The translations under genes were made by a program, and so were the position numbers. From Marivivens sp. (GTDB lineage: Bacteria > Pseudomonadota > Alphaproteobacteria > Rhodobacterales > Rhodobacteraceae): DNA of 64,000 nucleotides. Each line of letters begins with the position of its first letter. Position 1 is the stretch's first letter. Positions 21,108-30,917 of the stretch are shown here, one piece after another. The stretch spans positions 1 through 64,000 of the forward strand of contig JAHEBU010000005.1 of NCBI GenBank assembly GCA_024642115.1, given 5' to 3'. A model generated the notes under the pieces. It did no database searches and had not been told where the DNA came from. It worked only from the letters and a program-made list of their open reading frames with translations.

Positions 21108-21144
21108 CGGCGGCCTTTCCTCGTTCTGGTGTGGCCGGTCCCCA

Positions 21145-22263
21145 TCACACCCGCATCGGCATGACGACGTAGACGGCGCTGGTGTCGTTTCCTTCGCGCA
21201 TCAGGGTGGGATCGCCGGAGGAGTTGAACAGGAATACCGCGTTTTCGCGATCGACCTGGCTCGCGATTTCCAGAAGATATTTGGCGTTGAAGCCGATTTC
21301 GAGCCGCTCGTCGCCATAGGCCACGGCAAGCTCTTCCTCGGCGGCGCCGGAATCGGGGGCGTTGACGGACAGGATAAGCCGATCCTCGTCGAGCGACAGT
21401 TTGACTGCCCGCGACCGTTCAGACGACACCGTCGCAACGCGGTCCACGGCGCGGGCAAATTCGGCGGCGTCAACCTCCAGCCTGCGGGTGTTTCCGGTGG
21501 GGATGACACGAGTATAGTCGGGGAAGGTGCCATCGATCACCTTGGAGGTCAGGGTGATGTCGGGGGTTGCAAAGCGAATCTTTGTCTCGGACACGGAGAC
21601 GGCGATTTGCATGTCGTCGTCGTCCAGCAGCTTGCGCATCTCGCCGACGGTCTTGCGCGGCACGATGACGCCCGCCATGCCTTCGGCGCCCGAGGGCAGA
21701 TCGGCATCGATCCGGGCGAGGCGGTGTCCATCCGTGGCCACACAGCGGAGTTTCTTGCCCCCATCGCCGTCGGCCACATGCATGTAGACACCGTTGAGGT
21801 AATACCGGGTCTCTTCGGTCGAGATGGCGAATTTTGATTTGTCGAACAGGCGGCGCAGGACCGGGGCCGGGCACGAAAAATTGGTGGCGTAGTCGGACGA
21901 CGCCATCACCGGGAAATCTTCCTTGGGTAGGGTCGCCAGGCTGAAATTCGACCGCCCGGCCTCGATCGTCAGACGGCCCGTGGAGCCGTTTTCGGACAAA
22001 GTGACCAACGCCCCATCGGGCAGCTTGCGCACGATCTCATTCAGGGTGACGGCAGAGACCGTGGTGGCCCCGGCGCGTTCGACCTTGGCCGGGGCGCGAT
22101 CGACCACTTCGATGTCCAGATCGGTTGCCCGGAATTGGACGGTGTCACCTTCGGCCTCGATCAGGACGTTAGCCAAGATCGGGATCGTGTTGCGCCGTTC
22201 GACGACCGACTGGGCCTGCGCGACCGCCTTGAGCAATGCGCCGCGTTCGATACTGAATTTCAT
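21145..22263 (-). CDS. dnaN: DNA polymerase III subunit beta (sliding clamp)
   Basis: 372 residues, the standard length, with three repeated clamp folds and the typical opening MKFSIERGALLKAVAQAQSV and closing VYVVMPMRV. It forms the dimeric ring that tethers the replicase to DNA. It is 120 bases downstream of dnaA and precedes recF. Confidence 0.97.
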   Translation of the reverse strand: MKFSIERGALLKAVAQAQSVVERRNTIPILANVLIEAEGDTVQFRATDLDIEVVDRAPAKVERAGATTVSAVTLNEIVRKLPDGALVTLSENGSTGRLTIEAGRSNFSLATLPKEDFPVMASSDYATNFSCPAPVLRRLFDKSKFAISTEETRYYLNGVYMHVADGDGGKKLRCVATDGHRLARIDADLPSGAEGMAGVIVPRKTVGEMRKLLDDDDMQIAVSVSETKIRFATPDITLTSKVIDGTFPDYTRVIPTGNTRRLEVDAAEFARAVDRVATVSSERSRAVKLSLDEDRLILSVNAPDSGAAEEELAVAYGDERLEIGFNAKYLLEIASQVDRENAVFLFNSSGDPTLMREGNDTSAVYVVMPMRV

Positions 22264-22383
22264 GTCCCTCGCTCCGCTATTTCGGACCCACTCCGCCGGG
22301 AGGGAAAACCTACCGGTTTATCCCTGCGGCTCAAGTGGTTTTGTCAGACAGTTTGCGACTGTTGCTGCGCCGTCAATATGCGA

Positions 22384-23727
22384 TCAGGCCTCGAGTGCGC
22401 GGCGCAGCAGTTCAAGGTCGTCCGCGATTTGGCTGTCGGTAGTCCGAAGCTCTTGGATCTTCTTGACGCCGTGCATGATCGTCGTGTGATCGCGCCCGCC
22501 AAAGCGGCGGCCGATTTCGGGCAGGGATCGGGTGGTCATCTGCTTGCACAGATACATTGCCACCTGCCGGGGGCGGGCATAGGTGCGCACCCGCTTTGGC
22601 CCGATCATGTCGGACAGACGAATGTTATAGTGTTCGCTGACCTTGCGCTGGATTTCCTCGACCGTGATCTTGCGGTCGCTGGCGCGCAGGATGTCTGACA
22701 GGCAGTCTTGCGTCAGTTCGAGGGTGATTTCGCGACCAACGAGGCTGGCAAAGGCAAAGAGCCGGGTCAGCGCCCCTTCAAGCACGCGAACGTTGGTCGA
22801 GATACGGTGGGCCAGAAACTCCATGACCCCATCCGCAACTTCAAGCCCGCGATACTGCGATTTGTAGAATTCCGCCTTGGTTTGAAGGATGCCAAGTCGC
22901 AGTTCATAATCGGTCGGATGTAGGTCAACCACCAGGCCGCATTGCATCCGGGACCGGATCCGGTCCTCCATATCGCGGATTTCACCAGGGGCGCGGTCAG
23001 CGGAAATGATGATCTGCTTGTGGCTGTCAACGAGCGCGTTGAACGTGTGAAAGAATTCTTCTTGCGTGCTGTCCTTGCCCGCGATGAACTGGACATCGTC
23101 GACCATCAGAACATCAACCGACCGGAACAGTTGTTTGAAATCCATCATCCGCTTTTCCCGCAGGGCGGAGATGAAGCGATACATGAACTGTTCTGCTGAC
23201 AGGTAGAGGACGTTCAGGTGAGGCTGCCTGCGCCGCAATTCGTGCGCGATGGCGTGCATCAGGTGGGTCTTGCCCAGGCCCACGCCGCCATACAGGAACA
23301 GCGGGTTGAAGGTAACCGGGCCGCCTTCGGCCACGCGTCGGGCCGCGGCATGGGCAAGCTCGTTCGGTTTGCCCACGACAAAGGTGTCAAAGGTGAACCG
23401 TGTATCCAGCGGTGCGCCCACAACGTCGTCCGCGACCCCGGACGCAGCATCGTCGTTCGCCGCGATCGGCGTGGACGGACGCGATTGATCGGGCACCGAA
23501 AAGGTCAGCCGCTGGGCATCGGCACCGCCTCGGTTAAGGGTATAAAGGATATGGTCGCCAAAATTCTGCGAGACATAATTGCCCACAAAATTCGTCCGGA
23601 CCTGAAAGGTTGCGACGCCGTCGCGCAGGCCTGCCAAAACGAGAGGTTCAATCCAATTGGTAAAGTTGTTCTTGCCGACCGAACTTCTCAAACCTTCGCG
23701 AAGTTCAATCCACTTTTCATGCGTCAT
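22384..23727 (-). CDS. dnaA: chromosomal replication initiator protein DnaA
   Basis: 447 residues. N-terminal domain I begins WIELREGLRSSVGKNNFTNWIEPL. The AAA+ domain shows Walker A GGVGLGKTH and Walker B VLMVDDVQF. The C-terminal DNA-binding domain has the helix-turn-helix signature ending GGRDHTTIMHGVKKI. It unwinds the origin in its ATP form. The upstream region is 593 bases long, rich in GANTC sites, and separates it from rpsT; dnaN follows on the same strand. Confidence 0.97.
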   Translation of the reverse strand: MTHEKWIELREGLRSSVGKNNFTNWIEPLVLAGLRDGVATFQVRTNFVGNYVSQNFGDHILYTLNRGGADAQRLTFSVPDQSRPSTPIAANDDAASGVADDVVGAPLDTRFTFDTFVVGKPNELAHAAARRVAEGGPVTFNPLFLYGGVGLGKTHLMHAIAHELRRRQPHLNVLYLSAEQFMYRFISALREKRMMDFKQLFRSVDVLMVDDVQFIAGKDSTQEEFFHTFNALVDSHKQIIISADRAPGEIRDMEDRIRSRMQCGLVVDLHPTDYELRLGILQTKAEFYKSQYRGLEVADGVMEFLAHRISTNVRVLEGALTRLFAFASLVGREITLELTQDCLSDILRASDRKITVEEIQRKVSEHYNIRLSDMIGPKRVRTYARPRQVAMYLCKQMTTRSLPEIGRRFGGRDHTTIMHGVKKIQELRTTDSQIADDLELLRRALEA

Positions 23728-24245
23728 CAGTCACTGTCCCGTTTCAACCCTGAAACGACCAACCCGTTGATCGGGCATCTGGTCGCCTTCTATGCTAGCG
23801 TCACGTGGACAAATTCGGACTGACACGGGTCCCCACTACCCGCACCGATTCCGAACCGTCCCCACTCATCAATTGGGCCCGGCACGCCAATCGTGCGTCA
23901 GGGACCCGTACCACGGTCTGACCCAGAGAAAAGTCAAATGAACAGGCTCCCGAAATCGGAAGTTGCACAGACTTAAAGGACTGCAAGCCCGGCCGTTGGC
24001 CGGTGTCGTCCTCCCGACATGTCGGTAATAGCCTAATTCGGCCGACCGGCAGATGACCGGATTCGGTGAATTTCGTCTAGTTCTGACATGTTCCCCCAGG
24101 AACGATGTGAATCGCCTGACAACGCTAGCAAGGTCCGGGCCGGCCCGACAACATAACAACGCGCTTGACTCAGTCGCGGATGAAAAAGAATCCCCCCGCC
24201 TCGAAAAAACGCAATGAAACTTGGGGATTCTGTTGCCTGAATGAC
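23728..24245. promoter_or_regulatory. dnaA upstream region with a GANTC cluster
   Basis: No gene is evident between dnaA and the rpsT terminators. Six GANTC sites occur at 23847, 24060, 24109, 24167, 24188 and 24226, five of them within about 170 bases. GANTC is the CcrM methylation target in alphaproteobacteria, and methylation state controls dnaA transcription in Caulobacter, so this is the likely cell-cycle promoter region. Only one weak DnaA-box-like match (CGTGGACAA near 23804) is seen, so I do not call an origin. Confidence 0.55.
24187..24231 (-). terminator. second rpsT terminator or dnaA leader hairpin
   Basis: AGAATCCCC (24187-24195) pairs with GGGGATTCT (24223-24231) across a 27-base loop. 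Read on the minus strand, the distal arm runs directly into a T5 tract, as in intrinsic terminators. It lies just beyond the first rpsT hairpin and upstream of dnaA, so it would stop residual read-through into dnaA. Two of the GANTC sites fall inside its arms. Confidence 0.5.
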
Positions 24246-24275
24246 AAAGGGTGCGCTCTCGCGAACGCACCCTTT
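24246..24275 (-). terminator. rpsT terminator hairpin
   Basis: A perfect 10-base-pair stem, AAAGGGTGCG (24246-24255) with CGCACCCTTT (24266-24275), has a 10-base loop and lies 45 bases after the rpsT stop. The T-run after the distal arm on the minus strand is short. Confidence 0.75.
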
Positions 24276-24320
24276 CAAGCCATATTGACTATGGATCCGG
24301 GAGTGGTCCCGGCACCGGAA

Positions 24321-24584
24321 TCAGGCGATCGTTTTGACCCGGGCAGCCAGACGCGACATTTTGCGCGAAGCGGTGTTCTTGTGCAGGACGCCTTTGGTCA
24401 CGCCGCGCATCAGTTCGGGCTGGGCATCGCGCAGGGCAGCGACGGCAGCGTCCTTGTTCCCCGAGGCGATCGCCTCTTCGACTTTGCGCAGAAACGTGCG
24501 GATGCGCGAACGACGCGCCTTGTTCACGGCAAAACGGGCGTCGGCCTGCTTGGCGCGCTTGGCGGATTGAGAGGTATTGGCCAT
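24321..24584 (-). CDS. rpsT: 30S ribosomal protein S20
   Basis: 87 residues, the usual length. A basic, helical protein beginning [31 protein letters not shown] that binds 16S rRNA early in small-subunit assembly. Monocistronic, with its own upstream region (24585-24738) and two hairpins downstream; its place next to dnaA is conserved in related alphaproteobacteria. Confidence 0.95.
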   Translation of the reverse strand: MANTSQSAKRAKQADARFAVNKARRSRIRTFLRKVEEAIASGNKDAAVAALRDAQPELMRGVTKGVLHKNTASRKMSRLAARVKTIA

Positions 24585-24738
24585 GTGTATTTCCCATCTT
24601 TGGGGTCAGTTGAAACGATTGCGCAATGTGACCCACACCGGGTTTGGGAACCGGTCGATTCTTGCCTAGGCGGGCATCACGCGCATGTAATGGGTGCCTA
24701 TAGGGCAGAAGCCCGCCCAAGGAAACCCGCAAAATGAC

Positions 24739-25515
24739 TCAGCGGTCGCGGAACTGCGCCTCGCGCTTTTCAAGAAAGGCGGCCATGCCCTCTTTCTGGT
24801 CCTCGGTCGAGAACATGGCGTAAAACAGCCCCCGTTCCACAGCCAGACCAGCGGTCAACGGGGTTTCAAAGGCGGCGTTGACAGCCTCTTTGGCGGCCTG
24901 TGTGGCAATCGTCGATTTCTCAGCGATCTTGGCGGCGGCTGCCATCGCCTCTTCCTTCAGTTTCTTGACGGGAACGACGCGGCTGACAAGGCCGCACCGC
25001 TCGGCCTCGGGGGCATCCATGAACCGGCCGGTCAGATGCATGTCCATCGCCTTTGCCTTGCCCACATAGCGCGGCAGGCGCTGCGTGCCGCCAAGCCCGG
25101 CGATGACGCCCAGGTTGATCTCGGGCTGGCCGAATTTTGCGGTATCGGCAGCTATGATGAAATCGCACATCATGGCCAATTCGCACCCGCCGCCCAAGGC
25201 ATAGCCGCTGACGGCGGCAATGATCGGTTTGCGGGCGTTGTTGAACCGGGTCGCTTCGGCGGAAAAGATTTTGGCCACATACATGTCGACAAACGAGCGG
25301 TCGGACATTTCAGTAATGTCGGCACCCGCAGCAAAGGCCTTTTCCGAACCGGTGATGACCACGCAACGGACCTTGTCGTTGACGTCTGCATCCTCCAGCG
25401 CGGTGCACAGTTCCGACAGCATCTGCGTGTTGATTGCATTGAGCGCATCAGGACGATTGAGCGTGATCATCGCCACATAGTCCTGAACGTCCACGATGAT
25501 GGTTTCGTATGCCAT
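24739..25515 (-). CDS. enoyl-CoA hydratase
   Basis: 258 residues, a full-length crotonase-fold enzyme hydrating trans-2-enoyl-CoA to 3-hydroxyacyl-CoA in fatty acid oxidation. The oxyanion-hole segments GSEKAFAAGADI and GYALGGGCELAMMCDFI and the catalytic-glutamate region GVIAGLGGTQRLPR are all present. Best matched to short-chain hydratases. It is transcribed with the upstream mutM on the same strand at 65 bases spacing, though a functional link is not obvious. Confidence 0.92.
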   Translation of the reverse strand: MAYETIIVDVQDYVAMITLNRPDALNAINTQMLSELCTALEDADVNDKVRCVVITGSEKAFAAGADITEMSDRSFVDMYVAKIFSAEATRFNNARKPIIAAVSGYALGGGCELAMMCDFIIAADTAKFGQPEINLGVIAGLGGTQRLPRYVGKAKAMDMHLTGRFMDAPEAERCGLVSRVVPVKKLKEEAMAAAAKIAEKSTIATQAAKEAVNAAFETPLTAGLAVERGLFYAMFSTEDQKEGMAAFLEKREAQFRDR

Positions 25516-25580
25516 ACGCAGGGGCCCTTGTTTCCACTGTCCAAGCCCAAGTGCTTAGCAAAGCCTGCGCAGGGTTCAAG

Positions 25581-26432
25581 CTATCTTTGACAGGCCGGGC
25601 AGTAGAACGAAGATCGGCCCCCCTGCGCCACACGGCGAATGCTGCCTGTACACCCGGGCGTCACGCAAGGGAGATCCTCGCGGTCATAAACCCGGAAAAC
25701 ATGCTGGAAATAACCCAGTTCGCCGTCAGCCTGACGGTAGTCGCGCAGGGACGATCCACCGGCCTCGATCGCTTCGGTCAGGACCTGACGGATGATCGGA
25801 ACTAACGTTGCGACACGGGCTGCCGATAGCTGTCCGGCCTTCCGTTTGGGGTGGATCCCGGCGCGGTGCAGCACCTCGCATACGTAGATATTGCCAAGTC
25901 CGGACACGATTCCCTGATCCAGAAGGGCCGACTTTATAGGTGTGTTGCGGCCCCTGAGCCGCCCGATCAGGTAGGATTCGTCGAACGCGTTGCCCAGCGG
26001 CTCTGGCCCCAGATCGCGGATTAGCCAGTGCTGTTCTGCCGCGTCGGTGCGCATCAGGTCCATCGCCCCAAATCTGCGGGCGTCGTTAAAGGTGATCCGG
26101 GTCCCACCCTCCATGTCAAAGACAACGTGGTCGTGCTTGGCGGGGGCAGGGTGCGGGTGATGAAATTCGCCCAACACCTGACCGGAAATCAGCATCCGCC
26201 CAGACATGCCCAGATGAATAAGCAGGGTTTCCCCCCGGTCCAGATCGGCAAGGATATATTTCGACCGCCGCCGCAGCCCTGTCACCACCGCCCCGGTCAG
26301 CCGGCCAGCCATCTGTTCCGGAAAGGGCCAGCGCAGATCGGGCCGGTTGACGGTGGCCAATGTGATGCGCTGCCCCTCCATCACGGGGGCCAGCCCGCGA
26401 CGGACTGTCTCGACCTCTGGCAATTCGGGCAT
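25581..26432 (-). CDS. mutM: formamidopyrimidine-DNA glycosylase
   Basis: 283 residues. It removes 8-oxoguanine and formamidopyrimidines with associated AP-lyase activity. The N-terminal [13 protein letters not shown] supplies catalytic Pro2 and Glu3, HLGMSGRM is the conserved central motif, and a C-terminal zinc finger with four cysteines (CVTPGC and CPAC) is complete. It is divergent from ubiE with an 84-base shared promoter region. Confidence 0.96.
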   Translation of the reverse strand: MPELPEVETVRRGLAPVMEGQRITLATVNRPDLRWPFPEQMAGRLTGAVVTGLRRRSKYILADLDRGETLLIHLGMSGRMLISGQVLGEFHHPHPAPAKHDHVVFDMEGGTRITFNDARRFGAMDLMRTDAAEQHWLIRDLGPEPLGNAFDESYLIGRLRGRNTPIKSALLDQGIVSGLGNIYVCEVLHRAGIHPKRKAGQLSAARVATLVPIIRQVLTEAIEAGGSSLRDYRQADGELGYFQHVFRVYDREDLPCVTPGCTGSIRRVAQGGRSSFYCPACQR

Positions 26433-26516
26433 GGCACGCTTCCTATGGAGGGGGCGCCGTTGTATGCCCCCAAAGGCACCCTATAACAAGGGGCAGCGCA
26501 AAGGACGGCCCGACCC

Positions 26517-27269
26517 ATGACAGACAATTCAGACAAGACCACGCATTTCGGGTTCGAAACCGTCCGCGAAGAGGACAAAGCCGGCCGCGTGCGCGGCGTG
26601 TTCACCTCGGTCGCATCGAAATACGATATCATGAACGACGTCATGTCGGGTGGCATCCACCGCATCTGGAAAGATGCCATGATGGATTGGCTGGCCCCCC
26701 GCCCGGGTCAAAAGCTGCTGGATGTGGCGGGGGGAACAGGTGACGTTTCGTTCCGCTTTCTCAAACGGGCCGGATCAGGCCACGCGACCGTGCTGGATCT
26801 GACCGAGGGCATGCTGGTCGAAGGCCGCAAGCGCGCCGAGGCAGAAAGCATGGCCGACAGTCTGGATTGGGTGGTGGGCGACGCGATGGCCCTGCCGTTC
26901 GAAGACAACACCTTTGACGTTTACACGATCAGCTTTGGCATCCGGAACGTGACCCGCCCGCAGGACGCCTTGAACGAAGCCTACCGCGTGCTGCGGCCGG
27001 GGGGCCGCCTGATGGTGCTGGAATTCAGCCAACTGCCCAATCCGATGATGCAAAAGGCTTATGACTTGTATTCGTTCAACGTCATCCCCCGCATGGGTCA
27101 GATCATCGCCGGAGACCGCGAAAGCTATCAATACCTGGTCGAATCGATCCGCAAATTCCCCGATCAGGAGACGTTTCTGGGCATGGTCCGCGCCGCCGGG
27201 TTCGGCAATGCCAAGTATCGCAATCTGACGATGGGCGTCGCCTGCCTGCATTCCGGGTGGAAGCTCTAG
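26517..27269 (+). CDS. ubiE: demethylmenaquinone/2-polyprenyl-6-methoxybenzoquinol methyltransferase UbiE
   Basis: 250 residues. This SAM-dependent C-methyltransferase of ubiquinone synthesis has motif [16 protein letters not shown], a central [19 protein letters not shown] and [20 protein letters not shown] at the C-terminus. The stop abuts the start of ubiB, so the two quinone genes form an operon, as in many proteobacteria. Confidence 0.96.
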   Translation: MTDNSDKTTHFGFETVREEDKAGRVRGVFTSVASKYDIMNDVMSGGIHRIWKDAMMDWLAPRPGQKLLDVAGGTGDVSFRFLKRAGSGHATVLDLTEGMLVEGRKRAEAESMADSLDWVVGDAMALPFEDNTFDVYTISFGIRNVTRPQDALNEAYRVLRPGGRLMVLEFSQLPNPMMQKAYDLYSFNVIPRMGQIIAGDRESYQYLVESIRKFPDQETFLGMVRAAGFGNAKYRNLTMGVACLHSGWKL

Positions 27270-28799
27270 GTGAGGGGCCCCCACAACATCATCCGATTGA
27301 TCCGGACCGGGGCCACCCTGGAGCGGACCGGGGCAATGAAGGTCGTCATGGACGCCTTTGATGCCGGGCCGTTGCTGCGCATCGTAGTGCGCGGTGTTGT
27401 CTGGCCGTTCCAGTGGCTAGGGTACAAGGGCGATGTCACCATGCCCCCGGCGACCCGCGCGCTCACCGCCCTTGGTCCTGCCTACATCAAGTTCGGGCAG
27501 GTCCTATCGACCCGTCCGGATGTGGTGGGCGATGATCTGGCCCGCCAATTGCGCGTCTTGCAGGACAAGCTGCCGCCGTTCCCGGTGCGCGTGGCCAAGG
27601 CCGAGGTCGCCAAGGAACTGGGGCTGCCGGTCGATCAGATGTTTTCGACCTTTTCCGAACCCGTCGCCGCAGCGTCGTTGGCGCAGGTTCACAAGGCGAC
27701 CTTGGCCGACACCGGCGAGGCTGTCGCCGTCAAGGTCCTGCGGCCAGGAATCGAACGGGCCTTTCGCAAGGATATCGACGCCTTCTATTTTGCCGCCCGG
27801 ATGATCGAGGTGCTGTCGCCTGCCTCCCGCCGCTTGCGTCCGATGGACGTCATCACCCATTTCGAAGGGGTGGTGATGGGCGAATTGGATCTGCGCCTGG
27901 AAAGCTCGGCTGCCGCCGAATTCGCTGCCAATACCGCCAAAGACCCCGGCTTTCAGGTGCCGCAGATCCGCTGGCATCTGTCCGCCCGGCGGGTGATGAC
28001 CCTGCAATGGGCCGAGGGGGTGAGCGCGGGCGACAATGCGGCAATTGATGCCGCTGGACATGACCGCCGCGCGTTGGCCGCCCGCGTGCTGCAACTGTTC
28101 CTGTCCCACGCCTTGCGCGACGGGTTCTTTCACGGCGACATGCACCAGGGAAACCTCAAGATCGCGGCAAACGGGGACATCATCGCGTATGACTTCGGGA
28201 TCATGGGCCGGATCGACGAATATACCCGGCGGGTCTATGCCGAAATCCTGTTCGGCTTTATCCGCAAGGACTACAAACGCGTGGCCGAGGTCCATTTCGA
28301 GGCGGGCTATGTCCCCGCTGACCGCGACGTCGATGAGTTTGCACGAGCCCTGCGCGCAGTCGGCGAGCCTATTTTTGGCATGGACGCGAGCCGCATTTCG
28401 ATGGCCCGACTGCTGTCTTACCTGTTCGAGGTGACCGAACGATTCGGGATGGAAACCCGCACCGAACTGATCCTGTTGCAGCGCACGATGGTCGTCGTCG
28501 AAGGTGTCGCCCGATCGCTGGACCCACATATGAACATCTGGCAGGTCGCCCAGCCAATCGTCGAGGACTACATCAAATACAGCATTGGTCCCAAGGCGCT
28601 CTTGCGGGATCTCGTCAAGACAGCACGCGTTCTTGCACGGTTCGGGCCGCGCCTGCCGGAATTGGCTGAGGCAGCGCTGATCCGGCAGACCAACCCGACC
28701 CCGCAACCCGAACCCGCCCGCCTTTTGCCACGGCTGGGCTGGGCGGCGTTGGGTTCTGCGGTGACCGGACTTGGCATCTGGCTGGCCAACGTCCTTTAG
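27270..28799 (+). CDS. ubiB: ubiquinone biosynthesis atypical kinase UbiB (ABC1 family)
   Basis: 509 residues. The ADCK/ABC1 atypical kinase features are visible: KxGQ-type AYIKFGQVLSTRPD, the A-rich loop AAASLAQVHKA, VAVKVLRPG with the ATP lysine, GFFHGDMHQGN and YDFGIMG. A C-terminal hydrophobic tail (about 488-509) anchors it to the membrane. Initiation is at GTG 27270, directly after the ubiE stop. Its 3' end overlaps the convergent flgD stop codon by four bases. Confidence 0.94.
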   Translation: MRGPHNIIRLIRTGATLERTGAMKVVMDAFDAGPLLRIVVRGVVWPFQWLGYKGDVTMPPATRALTALGPAYIKFGQVLSTRPDVVGDDLARQLRVLQDKLPPFPVRVAKAEVAKELGLPVDQMFSTFSEPVAAASLAQVHKATLADTGEAVAVKVLRPGIERAFRKDIDAFYFAARMIEVLSPASRRLRPMDVITHFEGVVMGELDLRLESSAAAEFAANTAKDPGFQVPQIRWHLSARRVMTLQWAEGVSAGDNAAIDAAGHDRRALAARVLQLFLSHALRDGFFHGDMHQGNLKIAANGDIIAYDFGIMGRIDEYTRRVYAEILFGFIRKDYKRVAEVHFEAGYVPADRDVDEFARALRAVGEPIFGMDASRISMARLLSYLFEVTERFGMETRTELILLQRTMVVVEGVARSLDPHMNIWQVAQPIVEDYIKYSIGPKALLRDLVKTARVLARFGPRLPELAEAALIRQTNPTPQPEPARLLPRLGWAALGSAVTGLGIWLANVL

Positions 28800-29470
28800 A
28801 AGTACGACGGATCGCGCAGCGCGGTCACATTTGAGGCAAGCACGCCGACGCCGCCGGGCAGCATCAGGATTTGCTGGCCTGCCTGCGATCTGACTTCTTG
28901 TACCGGGGCATAGATCTCGGCCTGATCTTGCGTGAGGATCGAATCTCCTGAAAATCCGACGATTTCGAACGAATACTTGCCTTGGGGAAAGTAACTTCCG
29001 TCGGGGCGCTGACCCGTCCACTGGACCGGTTCGGCGGACACAGGAAGGGCGATGCGCTCAACCTCGGTTCCGGCTTCATTGCGCACGATCATGTCGACCC
29101 TGTCCGCGATCACGGGCGGATTGGGCGAAACGGTGATGGCAGAGCCGTCAAAATAAGCGGGAGCCACAACCCGAGCCTCCATCCCGACCCACGCCGCGAT
29201 TTGCCCCATGCCCGACGTCGTCATCTGCGACGCCAGACCGGCCAAAAGGTCGTTCGTCCGGACCTGCTGTTCGACACCCGAGAATGTCGCCAGTTGGACG
29301 GCATAGTCCGAAGAATCGATGGGATTGAGCGGGTCCTGATTCTGCATCTGGACCGTCAGCATCTTCAAGAAAGTGTTGAAGTCAGAACTGATGACTGTCT
29401 TGCCCGTATCGGCCTGAGATGACGCAGCGGTTTGGGTCGGCTGGGATGTTGAAACACCGGTAATGTCCAT
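28796..29470 (-). CDS. flgD: flagellar hook capping protein FlgD
   Basis: 224 residues. The conserved N-terminal block SSDFNTFLKMLTVQMQNQDPLNPIDSSDYAVQLATFSGVEQQ is intact, followed by a FlgD Ig/tudor-like region with GQRPDGSYFPQGKYSFEI. FlgD caps the growing hook and is exported by the flagellar type III system. It lies 13 bases after fliK on the minus strand, a pair that controls hook assembly and length. Confidence 0.93.
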   Translation of the reverse strand: MDITGVSTSQPTQTAASSQADTGKTVISSDFNTFLKMLTVQMQNQDPLNPIDSSDYAVQLATFSGVEQQVRTNDLLAGLASQMTTSGMGQIAAWVGMEARVVAPAYFDGSAITVSPNPPVIADRVDMIVRNEAGTEVERIALPVSAEPVQWTGQRPDGSYFPQGKYSFEIVGFSGDSILTQDQAEIYAPVQEVRSQAGQQILMLPGGVGVLASNVTALRDPSYF

Positions 29471-29482
29471 GACTCGTTCCTT

Positions 29483-30868
29483 TCAAAGCCGCAGGTCGAC
29501 AGCGGATGATGTTGATCTGGATGATTGTTGTGGTCTGATGGGCGGCTCCGCAGGGGCCTCCTGACGATCGGGTTGATCGTCTCCCGGCACGGGGCCGGTC
29601 GCCGCCCGATGACTGTCTTGCTGTTGGGTCGAGCCGTCAGAGAAGGAAAAGGTCACATCGCGATATCCCATCGACCGAAACTCCTGAGCCAGAGTTTCAA
29701 GATGACGGCGCATCAGATCCGCAGTCTCGGAACGATCCGCAGTGATCAGCATGGATATGCCCGATCCCTGATGTTCGATCTGCATGCGGACGCGACCAAG
29801 TTCCTGTGGTTGCAAGATAATCTCTGTCTTGCCTTCCGAGGTTCGGCTGATTTCGGCGGCCATCTGTCGGGCGACATGTCGCGCCAGCTGCGGTCCCTGA
29901 TTCGACTGGGCCAAGAGGGCAGGCGAACCGGCCGAATGAAATGAACCGGGGGGGACGCCATTGATCAACGACGGGGATTGCTGCGAAACATCGGGCTGCC
30001 CCGCATCGACCCCGCCTGCGGAGGAGGACACTGTCAGCTCTTTGTCCTGAGCCTGTGGCCGCGGGGCGACCGTTTGCTGTGCGGTCCATCCGGATTGTGT
30101 AACGGGATATGCAGCCAACCCTACATTGTCGCGTGACGGGGCCGTTGATGTCTGCGGTGCACCCGCCGATTTCGACGCCTCATTCTGGTCCCATGAGATT
30201 TTGGCGGATGCCTTTGCGTCTATCGATCCTTGCGTGCGCTGGGTGACCAGGGGTGTTGCCGAAACCGCCTGCCACACCGAATTTGATATGACTTGCGCGT
30301 CAGTCAGCTTGGTCTGTGTGGTTGCCAATGTTTCAATGGCCGACTTTGCGTTGAAAAGAACTTCGGAAAGGCTGAGGAGTTTCTGCGCTGCGGCTGAACC
30401 GCGCAGGTCTGCCGACGTCGTTTGATCTGTATCTTGATCCGGTGCGGGCGCCGATTGGTTCAATGCAACCGGATCGCCCAGATCGGTCGCGGGCGCTGCA
30501 TCCTGATCAGGGCTGCGAAGCGGATTCCCCTTGGATGGAATGGTCGTGATGCCATCCGTGCCCAGCGAAGGGAGCCCATCCGCGATCAGGGAAGCGGTTT
30601 CGTGATCTGTGTCGATAAGCGCGCCTTTGGCTCGAGGTGGTCCGTCATCGGGTATTTCGGAGACTTCAGTTGCCTCCGGAGTCGCATCCGTTCGCTTGGC
30701 GACTACGGGCACTGTCTGAGGCGTGCTCGACGCCAATTGAAAAACGGCAGCAAATTGGTCGCCACCCGGTTCCGTGTCGTCGGTGTCGTCTTGCGGACTA
30801 ACCCGAGGGGCCGCAGTCGGCCCAAGCGGGGCGGAGCAGGTGTTCAGTAGTATTGCTGTATTGGTCAT
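29483..30868 (-). CDS. fliK: flagellar hook-length control protein FliK
   Basis: 461 residues. A long, low-complexity, secreted N-terminal ruler region (about 1-330) is followed by the conserved Flg_hook domain (about 335-415: GKTEIILQPQELGRVRMQIEHQG ... FRSMGYRDVTFSF) and a disordered Gln/Pro-rich tail. FliK measures hook length and switches export specificity through FlhB. Its N-terminus is divergent from the FlgJ-like gene across a 110-base promoter region. Confidence 0.88.
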   Translation of the reverse strand: MTNTAILLNTCSAPLGPTAAPRVSPQDDTDDTEPGGDQFAAVFQLASSTPQTVPVVAKRTDATPEATEVSEIPDDGPPRAKGALIDTDHETASLIADGLPSLGTDGITTIPSKGNPLRSPDQDAAPATDLGDPVALNQSAPAPDQDTDQTTSADLRGSAAAQKLLSLSEVLFNAKSAIETLATTQTKLTDAQVISNSVWQAVSATPLVTQRTQGSIDAKASAKISWDQNEASKSAGAPQTSTAPSRDNVGLAAYPVTQSGWTAQQTVAPRPQAQDKELTVSSSAGGVDAGQPDVSQQSPSLINGVPPGSFHSAGSPALLAQSNQGPQLARHVARQMAAEISRTSEGKTEIILQPQELGRVRMQIEHQGSGISMLITADRSETADLMRRHLETLAQEFRSMGYRDVTFSFSDGSTQQQDSHRAATGPVPGDDQPDRQEAPAEPPIRPQQSSRSTSSAVDLRL

Positions 30869-30917
30869 TCTGACTTTGCCATTTTTGGGCGACTCCCCGG
30901 AAAATGGCCCAATATAC

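Noticed and set aside
23728-24320. Chromosomal origin of replication next to dnaA
   Set aside because: Only one poor DnaA-box-like match was found and no AT-rich unwinding element; related alphaproteobacteria often have oriC elsewhere. Strand-skew analysis of the whole chromosome would decide.
24694-25590. 298-codon open frame antisense to the enoyl-CoA hydratase gene
   Set aside because: Fully opposite a well-conserved enzyme gene and Gly/His/Arg-biased; a codon-bias shadow.
27504-29021. 505-codon open frame antisense to ubiB
   Set aside because: It lies entirely opposite ubiB and flgD, has the Arg/His/Gln-rich composition of shadow frames in GC-rich DNA and no family features.
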